18,254 nucleotides of DNA from UBA4408 sp002389785 (GTDB lineage: Bacteria; Bacteroidota; Bacteroidia; UBA4408): assembly GCA_035438985.1 (NCBI GenBank), contig DAORJK010000032.1, positions 1 to 18,254 of the forward strand. Reading direction: 5' to 3'. The position numbers and the translations under genes are program-made. The notes beneath the pieces were generated by a model, which made no database searches, was not told where the DNA came from, and saw nothing but the letters and a program-made list of their open reading frames with translations. Within the stretch, counting starts at the first letter, position 1. Each line of letters opens with the position of its first letter. Positions 7,422-15,590 of this stretch are shown in pieces.

Positions 7422-8882
7422 TTACTTTAGTAGATCTAACAGTTCTTTCAAGGTGTTTTCATCCGATGGACGAGTGGCATTGATATTTACAATATTCCCT
7501 TTTTGATCAATAATCATGTAGCGAGGTATACTGTTTATTTGATAATAGCTACATGCTTTCGATTTCCAGCCACCCGGCGATAATAACTGTATACCATAAT
7601 CAAGTTGATTGTCTTCAATTCCTTTTTTCCAGCGCGATTCATCATCATCAATGCTGATGTAAACAAATTCGATTTGCTTTTTTTGTTTATCAGTTAAACC
7701 TGAATGCATGATTTTTGAAAATGGAAATTGCATTCTGCATGGGCCACACCAGCTAGCCCAAAAGTCAACATAAAGTACTTTTCCTTTTAAACTTTTTAGG
7801 GAAACTTCTTTTCCGTTCTTATCAATAAATTTAGGAGCTTGATTTCCTTCCGATGCAGCCGGTTCTCGAAGGGTTCCGCTTTTAGCTTGTTCAACTTTTT
7901 TAGGGTCTTTTTCATTCATTCGGTCGCCACATTTTTCTTTTGCAAGTGCTGAATAAGCTCCTTTTTTATCAAGAATTTCAAAGTTTTTATGAAGCTCCTT
8001 CACCAAGGATGGAGTCATTTTTTCGCAATATTCAAGCAATTGCTTGCACACAAAATAGGAATAAGGAGTCCCACTTAAATGGTTTTTGGCGAAGTTGCAT
8101 TTACGTTCCACAGCCGTATTAAAATCATGGAAAGTATTAAAACCATTGGCTTCCGAATTAAAGTAAGTAACATAGGACGCAATAAATTCACGGTAGCTTT
8201 CAAGTATCATTGCTTCCTCATCAACAACAGTTGTTTTATCCAAACTTTCCAACATAATTGCAGGAAGTGCCTTTACTATTTTTGCCTTCGCCGAATTTGC
8301 ATTTACAGCAGGAAAATCGAGCAAGCAAAACCAATAATTGTAATTAATTCGTTTTTTAATTAGCTGCTTAAAAGTGTCGCTCAATTTTGCATTTGAGTCA
8401 TAGTTCGTTAAAAAAGTATGTTGCTTTTGCTTGGCGGCAAACACATCAATTTCAAAAGCATCAATGTTTTGTTCCAACATTTTTTTCTCTAAAGTTGGTT
8501 TATCAAAATCTGCAAAAAACTGCTTATTAAATTGCTGAAGAAACACATTGTTGGCCGATTCATTTTCATCAAAAATAATTTCATTCGCACTACTTAGTTT
8601 TAGATGAAGTTCGGAATTGGGCTCAGCATAAATATAGCTCAACTTTGATTTGTGTTTCAATTCAACGATACTTGTTTTTTCTAGTGGAACCATAAAACTA
8701 AACGAATTAGTTTTACTAATGGTAGTAACAATTTCAGACTTTTTACCTAAATAGTATTTGTCTGCAGTAAGGGTAATAGTATCTCCTTCACAGCATTCAG
8801 CACTTCCTATAATGTTCAATTTGTTTTGTGATAGGACGCTTAAACTAAAAAGCAATCCACAAATAAATAAAATCTTTTTCAT
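7422..8882 (-). CDS. TlpA/ResA-like thioredoxin-domain envelope protein
   Basis: 486 residues from the ATG at 8882. The frame extends two codons to a TTG at 8888, but ATG followed by a Lys-Lys signal peptide (MKKILFICGLLFSLSVLSQ) is the better start. An N-terminal beta-rich region resembling DUF4369 includes an adjacent cysteine pair (AECCEGD). A long helical middle follows. The C-terminal thioredoxin fold (about 348-486) has FWASWCGPC (active-site CGPC at 379-382), YISIDDD and the cis-proline loop SIPRYMIID. In Bacteroidota such proteins are envelope thiol-disulfide oxidoreductases of mostly unknown substrate. The neighbours are a barrel-like protein 27 bp upstream and rluE downstream, suggesting one transcript. 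A role in reducing or forming disulfides in exported proteins is inferred only. Confidence 0.88.
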   Translation of the reverse strand: MKKILFICGLLFSLSVLSQNKLNIIGSAECCEGDTITLTADKYYLGKKSEIVTTISKTNSFSFMVPLEKTSIVELKHKSKLSYIYAEPNSELHLKLSSANEIIFDENESANNVFLQQFNKQFFADFDKPTLEKKMLEQNIDAFEIDVFAAKQKQHTFLTNYDSNAKLSDTFKQLIKKRINYNYWFCLLDFPAVNANSAKAKIVKALPAIMLESLDKTTVVDEEAMILESYREFIASYVTYFNSEANGFNTFHDFNTAVERKCNFAKNHLSGTPYSYFVCKQLLEYCEKMTPSLVKELHKNFEILDKKGAYSALAKEKCGDRMNEKDPKKVEQAKSGTLREPAASEGNQAPKFIDKNGKEVSLKSLKGKVLYVDFWASWCGPCRMQFPFSKIMHSGLTDKQKKQIEFVYISIDDDESRWKKGIEDNQLDYGIQLLSPGGWKSKACSYYQINSIPRYMIIDQKGNIVNINATRPSDENTLKELLDLLK

Positions 8883-8909
8883 GGGCAATTAATCGATTTG
8901 AGATGCAAT

Positions 8910-9686
8910 TTAAAAACGGAAACTGAGCAGCAAACTTAAGTTTATTGTTCGTGCTTTTGAGTGATAATATTCTGTATGCGTATAAAAACCCTGTACCTTT
9001 GAATCGCGTGTATAAATATCGCGAATTTCTGTCCAGTTTTTACTTGCTTGAAAGTACTCGGCGAGCAGTGAAATTTTAAAAAAATTTTTTCCGGCACAAA
9101 GCAATATTCCTGCACCGGGAGCAAAGAGCGTGCGATAAGGACGAGCCATACTTGTATGAGTTGTAGTAAAAATAGTATCTTCAGAGCTCATCGATGATCC
9201 ACTTCCATTACTTGTAAAAGAAATTCCTGAACGATTGCTATGCAATAAATTCTCTGCAATAAAGGGCGAAACAGTAAGCCAAGTTTTGCCCGTTTCAAAG
9301 CAATACCCCAGTTTAAGCGGGATGCGTTTATAAGCATAAAAATCGCTCGTGCTTTTGTGTTGCCGGCCTGTATTAATTGCTTCATCTTGCGAGCTAACAC
9401 CAACTGTGTAGCCATGATGGAAGTAACCAATAGAGACAAAGTAATTCTTATAGTCAAGTTTGGCACTTAGTCCCAATTGCAAATTTGCAGTTGCCACTTG
9501 CTTATAATCCGGACTATTTTGCTTCTCTGGGAGATTTACGGTTAGTCCTTGTTCTTGACTAATGCTAACATAATAATTGCGAATTTTTTTTAAAGGTTCA
9601 ACATAATCTTGTTGAGCTTTTGCAGGATGTAAGAGCAACAAAAAAAATACTGGTACTACTTTCATACAACCTATAATCAGTTTCAT
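8910..9686 (-). CDS. Putative outer-membrane beta-barrel protein, function unknown
   Basis: 258 residues. An N-terminal signal peptide (cleavage near PAKA before Q25) is followed by alternating hydrophobic/aromatic strands (NLQLGLSAKLDYKNYFVSIG, RIPLKLGYCFE, FFKISLLAEYF). The protein ends in LSLLLSFRF, a terminal-phenylalanine strand typical of proteins assembled by the BAM complex. No specific family is recognised. An ATG at 9665 (MKVVPVFF) gives a more compact signal peptide and may be the true start. It is first in a likely three-gene minus-strand transcript with the TlpA-like gene and rluE. Porin, adhesin or structural roles cannot be told apart. Confidence 0.7.
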   Translation of the reverse strand: MKLIIGCMKVVPVFFLLLLHPAKAQQDYVEPLKKIRNYYVSISQEQGLTVNLPEKQNSPDYKQVATANLQLGLSAKLDYKNYFVSIGYFHHGYTVGVSSQDEAINTGRQHKSTSDFYAYKRIPLKLGYCFETGKTWLTVSPFIAENLLHSNRSGISFTSNGSGSSMSSEDTIFTTTHTSMARPYRTLFAPGAGILLCAGKNFFKISLLAEYFQASKNWTEIRDIYTRDSKVQGFYTHTEYYHSKARTINLSLLLSFRF

Positions 9687-9971
9687 AGTTGTTTAATTTG
9701 AGTTTAAAAATAACACATTAATTTGGACTCCTATTAGCTAGGTATTTTAGAGTATTTGTTCAATTTGTTTAGAAAAAATATACACAAGAAGCGCAAGTTT
9801 GGAGAAATCCAACAACCGATCTTTAACTTTTCTGAATTTAAAATTGATGTGTTTTAAATGTGATTCTTCAAAAACATACTAATGGTTAATTTTTGAAACT
9901 AGATACTAATTCTGTTAAGAATGAATGAAAATTAATTTTATAAATCTTACTTTAAATACAAAGAATTTATC
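9687..9971. other. AT-rich divergent intergenic region
   Basis: This is the first part of a ~350-bp gap between two divergent genes. It contains no supported small ORF, tRNA-like fold or strong hairpin. A short motif, ATACTAAT followed by TTAA, occurs twice (near 9877 and 9904). Control sequences for the minus-strand barrel gene must lie here, but no convincing promoter was found for it. Confidence 0.5.
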
Positions 9972-10001
9972 TTGAGTATTGCTAAAAATAGTTTAAATTC
10001 G
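9972..10001 (+). promoter_or_regulatory. Candidate promoter for the poly-C T9SS gene
   Basis: TTG (9972-9974), a 19-base spacer and TAAATTCG (9994-10001) match the Bacteroidota form TTG-N19-TAnnTTTG with one mismatch. Transcription would begin around 10008, about 30 bases before the ATG at 10038. This supports that ATG as the intended start. Confidence 0.45.
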
Positions 10002-10037
10002 TTAAGCAAATTAATCAACATGTTAATTCGAAATCCC

Positions 10038-10130
10038 ATGAAAAAACACTCACTAATCTCGAACTTGGATTTTATTGAAAATTCAACAATTCTACCCCCC
10101 CCCTACAGGAATAAGACATACAGCACCTAG
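10038..10130 (+). CDS. ATG-initiated leader ORF running through the poly-C tract, out of frame with the downstream secreted protein
   Basis: An ATG at 10038 begins MKKHSLIS, very like the real start of the OmpA gene at 4218 (MKKHSLIF). It lies about 30-40 bases after a promoter-like element. In the sequence as given (nine C) it reads 30 codons through three prolines and stops at the TAG at 10128. Losing one C would fuse it in frame to the 10075-12156 protein, giving a uniform ATG-started precursor. It is therefore more likely the real 5' end of that gene in another phase (or a frameshifted start) than an independent peptide. Confidence 0.5.
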   Translation: MKKHSLISNLDFIENSTILPPPYRNKTYST

Positions 10131-12156
10131 TTTATTTTTTAAGTTAATAAAGCGAAGCTATATAATTTTACTTTTCATAAGTTCGATTACAAAAAATGGG
10201 GTTTCACAAAACCCCTTATCATCGCCTCCTCCTTTAGATGTTTTTTCGACATATGGTGCTTCTCCCAGTATAAATAATTTCAGAGGAATGTATGTTAGTA
10301 AGGCAAATATTTTAATTGAAGAAATAAAAGGCAATTCAAATGTATACGATGACAATGCTAGCGGATTAACACCTAAAACTAGAGAAATGTTTCGATATGC
10401 GCTCGACAATTATTTTTCATACATAGCAATCTATTCATTAGCAAAAGCCAATCCGAATAATCCTTCCGACCCTAGTCCGCTTATAGGAAATTCGGCATAT
10501 GCACCTGCTATTAGAGCTTTTTTACAAGCCGCCCACTTAAAAGGAATTCGAGTAGGCTTTGTGATAATAAGTTCTCAAGCAATTGACGGTTCTAATGTTC
10601 CAATTGGTAGTAACACAGGCTATATGAATTATGTAACATCGGAATTTTATTATGATTTCTCTTCCGATTTGGTGCAGGGTAACTGCAACTATGCTGCGGG
10701 AAAATCAATTTCAAACGGCAATGGAGGCTTATTTGCAGCCAAAGGAGAATATCCTGATAGCTTAAAAATTAATCCATTAAATTTAGATTTCTTTAATGTA
10801 AATCGATCTGAAATGATTAAACAAGCATTACGTTTATTGAAATACAGCTACGATACTAAAGCTTGGTTAGCTTCATTCCCGGTTGATGCAGGAGGAGAAG
10901 ATGAAGAACCAATTGACCCTGGTGATGGTAAAATTGCAAATACTCATGCCAATAATATTAATAAAGTGCCCCCATTAGCAACCTATTTATTTGACTTTAT
11001 CAGCTTAGAGTATGAATATTGGAATGGTGCTGAATACAATAATTTTGGCCCACCTGTATGTACTACTGGTAATTGTGAAACTGTTGGTACAATATCAAGA
11101 GAACGAATTGCTTGGAACACTTTTGTTGATGTTAGTGAAGCAATATTTTTTGTTTACAAAAAAATGTGTTCATATTTAAATACAGAATTAGAGTTTCAAC
11201 TTAAACCAGCTACAATTAACGATTTTACCATTCCAAACTACAATTCAGCAGAAGGATTTTTTGATCCGAATTGGGGACAAATTCCACCATCTGAGGTACA
11301 GATAGCATTTATTACAAAATATTTTAACAGAGTATTGTTATCTGATTATAAAAATGGCACTGTAAGCAGTGTTAATGATATAATTAGTAGAACTGTTGAT
11401 GCTCAAACTATATTTGAACAAAACCAAGGTACAGTTGGGAATAATAAAAATATAATTATTCCTCTTTTCTCAGCCGAAGATGCTTTGGAAGAGCGTCATG
11501 ATTTTGGAAATCAATCCGCATATTTACAAGGACCACCATGCTCACCTTGCACAGTGGCTGTTACCGCTCAACCATTTTTTGGAAAGCTGTTGAAACAATC
11601 TCCTCCACAAGTTGGTCTGCCATGGCAGCATCCTTTATTGGGGGCTACTGTAACAAATCCTTATCTTGGAAATACATTAGCATATTTTGAACAAGAATTT
11701 ATCTTTCAATCGATGGAAGCCCAATCAACAGGGAGAGTGGCTGATTGTGCTCCCTACAGCAATGCTAGTCCAACACCTTGTAATTTTAGTATTACCAATA
11801 ACGCAATTGGCGGTTTTATGTGGTTTAAATACGAGTTTTTAAATAATCCATTCCGAATAAATAATGAATACCATCGTAAATTTATTTCTAGCAACGAGGA
11901 AAGTAAACTTGACTTATTGCAAATAAATTATAATAAATCTACTTTTTCATTAGAAATAAACTTAGCTAATGACAATGAAATTAATCAAAATAGTATACAA
12001 CTATTTGATATTAGCGGAAAAGCTGTATTGAATGGTGTACTACAATCAGGTAAAAATTCCATTTTGCTCGACAACTTAAACAATGGTGTATATATTTATT
12101 CAATAACTACCAGTAACAAGGTAAAAAATGGTAAGATTTGTTTGATAAGAGATTAA
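10075..12156 (+). CDS. T9SS type A cargo protein of unknown function, 5' end disturbed by a poly-C tract
   Basis: 693 codons from a TTG at 10075, the only usable start in this frame; the first in-frame ATG is about residue 72, inside the mature protein. A basic-hydrophobic signal segment (KLIKRSYIILLFISSI, about 23-38, cleavage near NGVSQN) proves translation must begin upstream of it. Residues about 60-600 have alternating strands and helices (FLQAAHLKGIRVGFVIIS, YLFDFISLEYEYWN, GGFMWFKYEFLNNPF) that recall a TIM-barrel enzyme such as a glycosidase, but no family signature is recognised. Residues about 613-693 form a type A sorting domain (IQLFDISGKAVLNG, LDNLNNGVYIYSI), so export by T9SS and cell-surface attachment or release are expected. 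The next T9SS gene follows after 20 bp. With eight C residues the protein would instead start at 10038. Confidence 0.82.
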   Translation: MKIQQFYPPPTGIRHTAPSLFFKLIKRSYIILLFISSITKNGVSQNPLSSPPPLDVFSTYGASPSINNFRGMYVSKANILIEEIKGNSNVYDDNASGLTPKTREMFRYALDNYFSYIAIYSLAKANPNNPSDPSPLIGNSAYAPAIRAFLQAAHLKGIRVGFVIISSQAIDGSNVPIGSNTGYMNYVTSEFYYDFSSDLVQGNCNYAAGKSISNGNGGLFAAKGEYPDSLKINPLNLDFFNVNRSEMIKQALRLLKYSYDTKAWLASFPVDAGGEDEEPIDPGDGKIANTHANNINKVPPLATYLFDFISLEYEYWNGAEYNNFGPPVCTTGNCETVGTISRERIAWNTFVDVSEAIFFVYKKMCSYLNTELEFQLKPATINDFTIPNYNSAEGFFDPNWGQIPPSEVQIAFITKYFNRVLLSDYKNGTVSSVNDIISRTVDAQTIFEQNQGTVGNNKNIIIPLFSAEDALEERHDFGNQSAYLQGPPCSPCTVAVTAQPFFGKLLKQSPPQVGLPWQHPLLGATVTNPYLGNTLAYFEQEFIFQSMEAQSTGRVADCAPYSNASPTPCNFSITNNAIGGFMWFKYEFLNNPFRINNEYHRKFISSNEESKLDLLQINYNKSTFSLEINLANDNEINQNSIQLFDISGKAVLNGVLQSGKNSILLDNLNNGVYIYSITTSNKVKNGKICLIRD
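10095..10103 (+). repeat. Homopolymeric C tract (nine C) near the start of a secreted-protein gene
   Basis: Nine consecutive C residues in otherwise AT-rich DNA, inside the first codons of the T9SS gene. G/C runs of this length are classic slipped-strand mutation sites. A one-base loss puts the ATG at 10038 in frame with the downstream protein. The tract encodes prolines in both frames. Confidence 0.85.
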
Positions 12157-12176
12157 ACACACATTAATAATTACAA

Positions 12177-13622
12177 ATGAAGCAACGCTTATTTATTTAT
12201 TTAATTTTCATTTCTTACATGGGTATTGCTCAGGTGGGTTTCGAAAAAACATTCAAATTTTTAGTGAATGAGGAAGCTGCAAAAAGTTGTATTCAAGATA
12301 GTGATGGTGGATTTGTTTTAGCGATTGGCCCAAAGTCATCCTCGGCAATTTTCATTCGTGAGTATGGCTTAATTAAATTAAATACCTATGGAGATACTGT
12401 ATGGAAAACAACTTTTTTTATGAACTACTATTCAACAATGGAATTAGTAAAAAAAGCTCCAGACAAGGGCTTCATTACTATTGGACTTGCTGAAGATTCA
12501 GTAACAGGAATGAATAATGCTATGCTATGGATTGCGAAATATGATTCTTTGGGATATTTAAGTTGGTCTCGATTTTATTCCGGTCCACAATTTAAATATT
12601 TTACGCCTACCTCCCTTTCAGCCGAGTTTATTCAAAATACACTTTTCCTGTGTACCGGTACTAATGGAAAATTTTTACTTTTTGATAGCCTTTACAATTT
12701 TACTTCAATTCATAGTTATACCGGCTTCAATCATAATATTGGTTCCATAAAAGAATTATCACTACAATTCAACAATAATTTTTGGTATTATATTACTTAC
12801 CAGCCAATTCTTTTTGGGAATTATACAATAAAAATTTTAGAAGTTGCTACAAATGGAGATACTGTAAAATCTATCTCAGTACCAGCAGATACTTTACTTG
12901 CAGGGAGACTCATAAAGGTTACAAATTCCTATTTTCTGGCAATTGGATATAAAAATAGTGGGACATCTCAATCCAAATTTTCCATTTCAAAAATTGATTC
13001 TACAGGAGCTACAATTTGGACTAAAAAAATGTCAAGCACTAATTTTCTACTTTCTCAATCACAATTTACATCTTACACGACTCTGTTAAATGGCAATCAT
13101 GTAGTTAATTTTGGACCTAAAAATCCATTAGTTAATAAGAAAAGTTTTATTTATTGTTTTAATGATAATGGAGATTCATTATGGACAAACGAATACATGA
13201 AAGATTCAACCTTAAATCAAACGTATTTAATGGATATTATTCCAACTGCAGATTCCGGTTTGGTTTCTTGTGGTGTAATTGAAGATTCGGCAGGTGTTTG
13301 GAAAAGCTACATTGTAAAAACAAATGCACAAGGAACAATATTAGGTAGTTCATTTCAAGCGATATCGCATGAGGAACCTTACCTGCATATGTATCCCAAT
13401 CCTACTAGCACCAATATTTCGATTCATTATATTGGAAATAAAAGCAATTCAAAGTTTTGTGTATATTCTGTGCAAGGAAAACTACTTTATGAAAAACTTT
13501 TAACAGATATAGATAATCGTTTCACCTTAAACACCACACAGTTTCCATCGGGGTTTTACATTTGCTCAATTTTTTGTGAAGGACAAAAAGTACTTAGCAA
13601 AAAATTAGCGGTTATAAAGTAA
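12177..13622 (+). CDS. Beta-propeller-like T9SS type A cargo protein
   Basis: 481 residues. A signal peptide (MKQRLFIYLIFISYMGIAQ) starts at the ATG at 12177. The body has repeated blade-like units alternating GGFVLAIG / KGFITIGLAED / SYFLAIGY / SGLVSCGVIED with LIKLNTYGDTVWKTTF / IAKYDSLGYLSWSRF / ISKIDSTGATIWTKK / FNDNGDSLWTNEY. This pattern is common in Bacteroidota secreted propeller proteins. The last 77 residues (from MYPNPTSTN at 405) are a type A sorting domain ending FPSGFYICSIF then KVLSKKLAVIK. It starts 20 bp after the previous T9SS gene and is probably its operon partner, so it would share that gene's expression state. Biological role unknown; no catalytic motif seen. Confidence 0.87.
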   Translation: MKQRLFIYLIFISYMGIAQVGFEKTFKFLVNEEAAKSCIQDSDGGFVLAIGPKSSSAIFIREYGLIKLNTYGDTVWKTTFFMNYYSTMELVKKAPDKGFITIGLAEDSVTGMNNAMLWIAKYDSLGYLSWSRFYSGPQFKYFTPTSLSAEFIQNTLFLCTGTNGKFLLFDSLYNFTSIHSYTGFNHNIGSIKELSLQFNNNFWYYITYQPILFGNYTIKILEVATNGDTVKSISVPADTLLAGRLIKVTNSYFLAIGYKNSGTSQSKFSISKIDSTGATIWTKKMSSTNFLLSQSQFTSYTTLLNGNHVVNFGPKNPLVNKKSFIYCFNDNGDSLWTNEYMKDSTLNQTYLMDIIPTADSGLVSCGVIEDSAGVWKSYIVKTNAQGTILGSSFQAISHEEPYLHMYPNPTSTNISIHYIGNKSNSKFCVYSVQGKLLYEKLLTDIDNRFTLNTTQFPSGFYICSIFCEGQKVLSKKLAVIK

Positions 13623-13660
13623 ATTGTCGTTAGCAACTTCAAACATTGAAATACATTAAT

Positions 13661-13695
13661 AAAAAAAGCCAACAGAGAAATTATTTTCTGTTGGC
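13661..13695 (-). terminator. Intrinsic terminator of the asnS-pdhB-M2 peptidase side
   Basis: A perfect 9-bp stem, GCCAACAGA (13668-13676) with TCTGTTGGC (13687-13695), has a 10-base loop. Read on the minus strand it is followed directly by seven T (13667-13661), the classic Rho-independent form, 24 bp after the M2 peptidase stop. On the plus strand no T run follows, so it is oriented for the minus-strand gene, though it may also slow plus-strand readthrough from 13622. Confidence 0.85.
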
Positions 13696-13718
13696 CTAAG
13701 TGAATTAATTGGATTTAC

Positions 13719-15545
13719 TTAATCAATGGTTTCTGGCAATGTATATTTTCTGCCTGCATTTTCTTTTTTCAAATATTCCATTAAAGGCATAAAATAATTT
13801 AACATTGCTTTGGCACTTAAATCCTCGCCCATGTTAGCTTTAAATACTTCTCTCCAATCTTTGCTGGCACCCGGAGTCATGATGTTTTTCAAAAAGGTTC
13901 CTACTTCTTTACTGCCATAATAATTGGTAGCATGAGGGTCTTGGTGCAAAATGTTTTTAGCGATATGCTCATGTACCTGAAAAATAAATAGGTAGGATAA
14001 AGCATAATCATAATATTGCGCTGCATCGTTATTAATATGTGTTTTAGATGCTGCATCACAATACTCTTCTCCACGCGGGTTAGGAGGTACAATTCCCTGA
14101 TATTTTTTAACCAAATCCCACCAGGTTTTGTTGTAGGCATCTTTTGAAAGATTGTTGGTATACAATTCATGTTCAAAATTCGTCATCACACCGGCACTCC
14201 AAGGTATAAATACAATGTAATTTAAAGCCTCTTTTAACAAGGTTTGTGTATCATCAGTAGGCGTGTTTTCAGGTATCAATTTCAAGCCTTCTAAAAAAGG
14301 TTTTTGCATAGCTGCCATTCCAATCATACTTCCAAAACCTTCATGATAAGCACGGTTGGCTCCGCTGCGTAAAATAATAGGTACCTCCGGATTTGAATAA
14401 CACAAATAATAATAAATATGTCCCAGTTCATGGTGCAACGTTTCATACCATTCTGAATTTGGAACGATGCTCATTAAACTTCTTACATCCTGATCATAGT
14501 CCATATGCCAAGCCGAAGCATGGTTGTTTTTTTTGTATGTAGCATCAGCCGGGGCAGGATACAAACTAGATTTTTCATAAAAGGATTTAGGTAAAGCCGG
14601 CATTCCTAAACTCACATAAAAACGCTCAGCCTGTTCTACCATCCACTCCTTACTTTTCGATTTCAAAACACTATCAAGATTTAAACCTTTTACTTCAACA
14701 AGTCCGCTCCAGTCTTGTCCCCAACGATTGCTCAGCCAATGTGCAGGAAGGTATTCAGGAATATCTTTTACTTTATATTTTGCAGCCAAATTATAACGCG
14801 CCCAAGTATGTAATTCACGGTACAAAGGCCAAATGTCTTTAATCATTTGATTGTTCATTTTCATCATTTCCTCAGTAGTCATGCCATAGTCCGAAACCTG
14901 ATAGGTAAAGTAGTCAGGATAACCTAGAGGCTTTACCGTATTGTTGCGCAATTGTTGTAAATTGGCTAATCCGTCTTTTAAAACCAATCCAACCTGTTTG
15001 CTCGATTCCCAAGCTTTTTCACGTTTTTTTATGTCTGTTTCAGTGGATAAAACCGCATCAATTTCATTCGTTGAAACCTTTTTGCCGTCAATCATAAAAT
15101 TGTAGCCAAATAGCTTGTCGTTTTGCTCTGTTTCAGCTGTGATTCGCGATTTAACCATGTCCTTCAAACTTTCAGGATTATTGGCTGCGTTATACAAAAT
15201 AAACTGAAACTGTTTCACTTGTAATTCGGTTAATTGCTCTTTAACAGCCAGGTATTTTTTAGCACTGTCGATATTCGCATTACTTCCTGTAAACACAGCG
15301 ATTGCTTCACTGCTTCGGTTAGTAGCATTTTTTGTTGCAGTATCGCCTTCAACAATGTAAGTGTTCGATTTCCAAGAAGCTTCATTAGCGACTATCGACA
15401 AGCGTTGATATTCGGCATTGTACGAATTCAAATAACTCTGTGCTTGTTGTTGCAGCAAAGCGTTTTTGTCGTTGCCGGTGGATGAATTCTTGCAAGAAAC
15501 TAAGGCTACAGTTAATGCAGTTAGGTAATAAAAATGTTTTTTCAT
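13719..15545 (-). CDS. Peptidase family M2 (ACE-like) zinc metallopeptidase, predicted lipoprotein
   Basis: 608 residues, about the length of one angiotensin-converting-enzyme domain. A lipoprotein signal ends in ALVSC (Cys18), followed by a short polar stretch, so it is probably anchored to a membrane facing the periplasm or outside. The zinc site is HHELGH (ligands His372 and His376, catalytic Glu373) with the third ligand Glu402 in GANRAYHEGFGS, matching the ACE pattern GANPGFHEAIGD. The block KTHINN...YYDYALSYLFIFQVHE aligns with ACE's substrate-binding block (Lys511, His513, Tyr520, Tyr523), but the chloride-binding Arg522 position is Asp513. M2 enzymes are dipeptidyl carboxypeptidases; its substrate here is unknown. 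It lies 45 bp after pdhB and is followed by a terminator. Confidence 0.92.
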   Translation of the reverse strand: MKKHFYYLTALTVALVSCKNSSTGNDKNALLQQQAQSYLNSYNAEYQRLSIVANEASWKSNTYIVEGDTATKNATNRSSEAIAVFTGSNANIDSAKKYLAVKEQLTELQVKQFQFILYNAANNPESLKDMVKSRITAETEQNDKLFGYNFMIDGKKVSTNEIDAVLSTETDIKKREKAWESSKQVGLVLKDGLANLQQLRNNTVKPLGYPDYFTYQVSDYGMTTEEMMKMNNQMIKDIWPLYRELHTWARYNLAAKYKVKDIPEYLPAHWLSNRWGQDWSGLVEVKGLNLDSVLKSKSKEWMVEQAERFYVSLGMPALPKSFYEKSSLYPAPADATYKKNNHASAWHMDYDQDVRSLMSIVPNSEWYETLHHELGHIYYYLCYSNPEVPIILRSGANRAYHEGFGSMIGMAAMQKPFLEGLKLIPENTPTDDTQTLLKEALNYIVFIPWSAGVMTNFEHELYTNNLSKDAYNKTWWDLVKKYQGIVPPNPRGEEYCDAASKTHINNDAAQYYDYALSYLFIFQVHEHIAKNILHQDPHATNYYGSKEVGTFLKNIMTPGASKDWREVFKANMGEDLSAKAMLNYFMPLMEYLKKENAGRKYTLPETID

Positions 15546-15590
15546 AAGTGAGATGGGTACTATTAATTTGATTAGGTAAGCGATAGCAGC

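Noticed and set aside
7940..8363. Plus-strand ORFs at 7940-8122 and 8079-8363
   Set aside because: They are antisense to the well-supported TlpA-like gene, overlap each other and show no recognisable protein features.
8883..8888. TTG start for the TlpA-like gene at 8888
   Set aside because: The ATG two codons later begins a standard signal peptide.
9687..10037. Small RNA or riboswitch in the long intergenic region
   Set aside because: No stable GC-containing stem, conserved riboswitch motif or terminator could be seen by eye.
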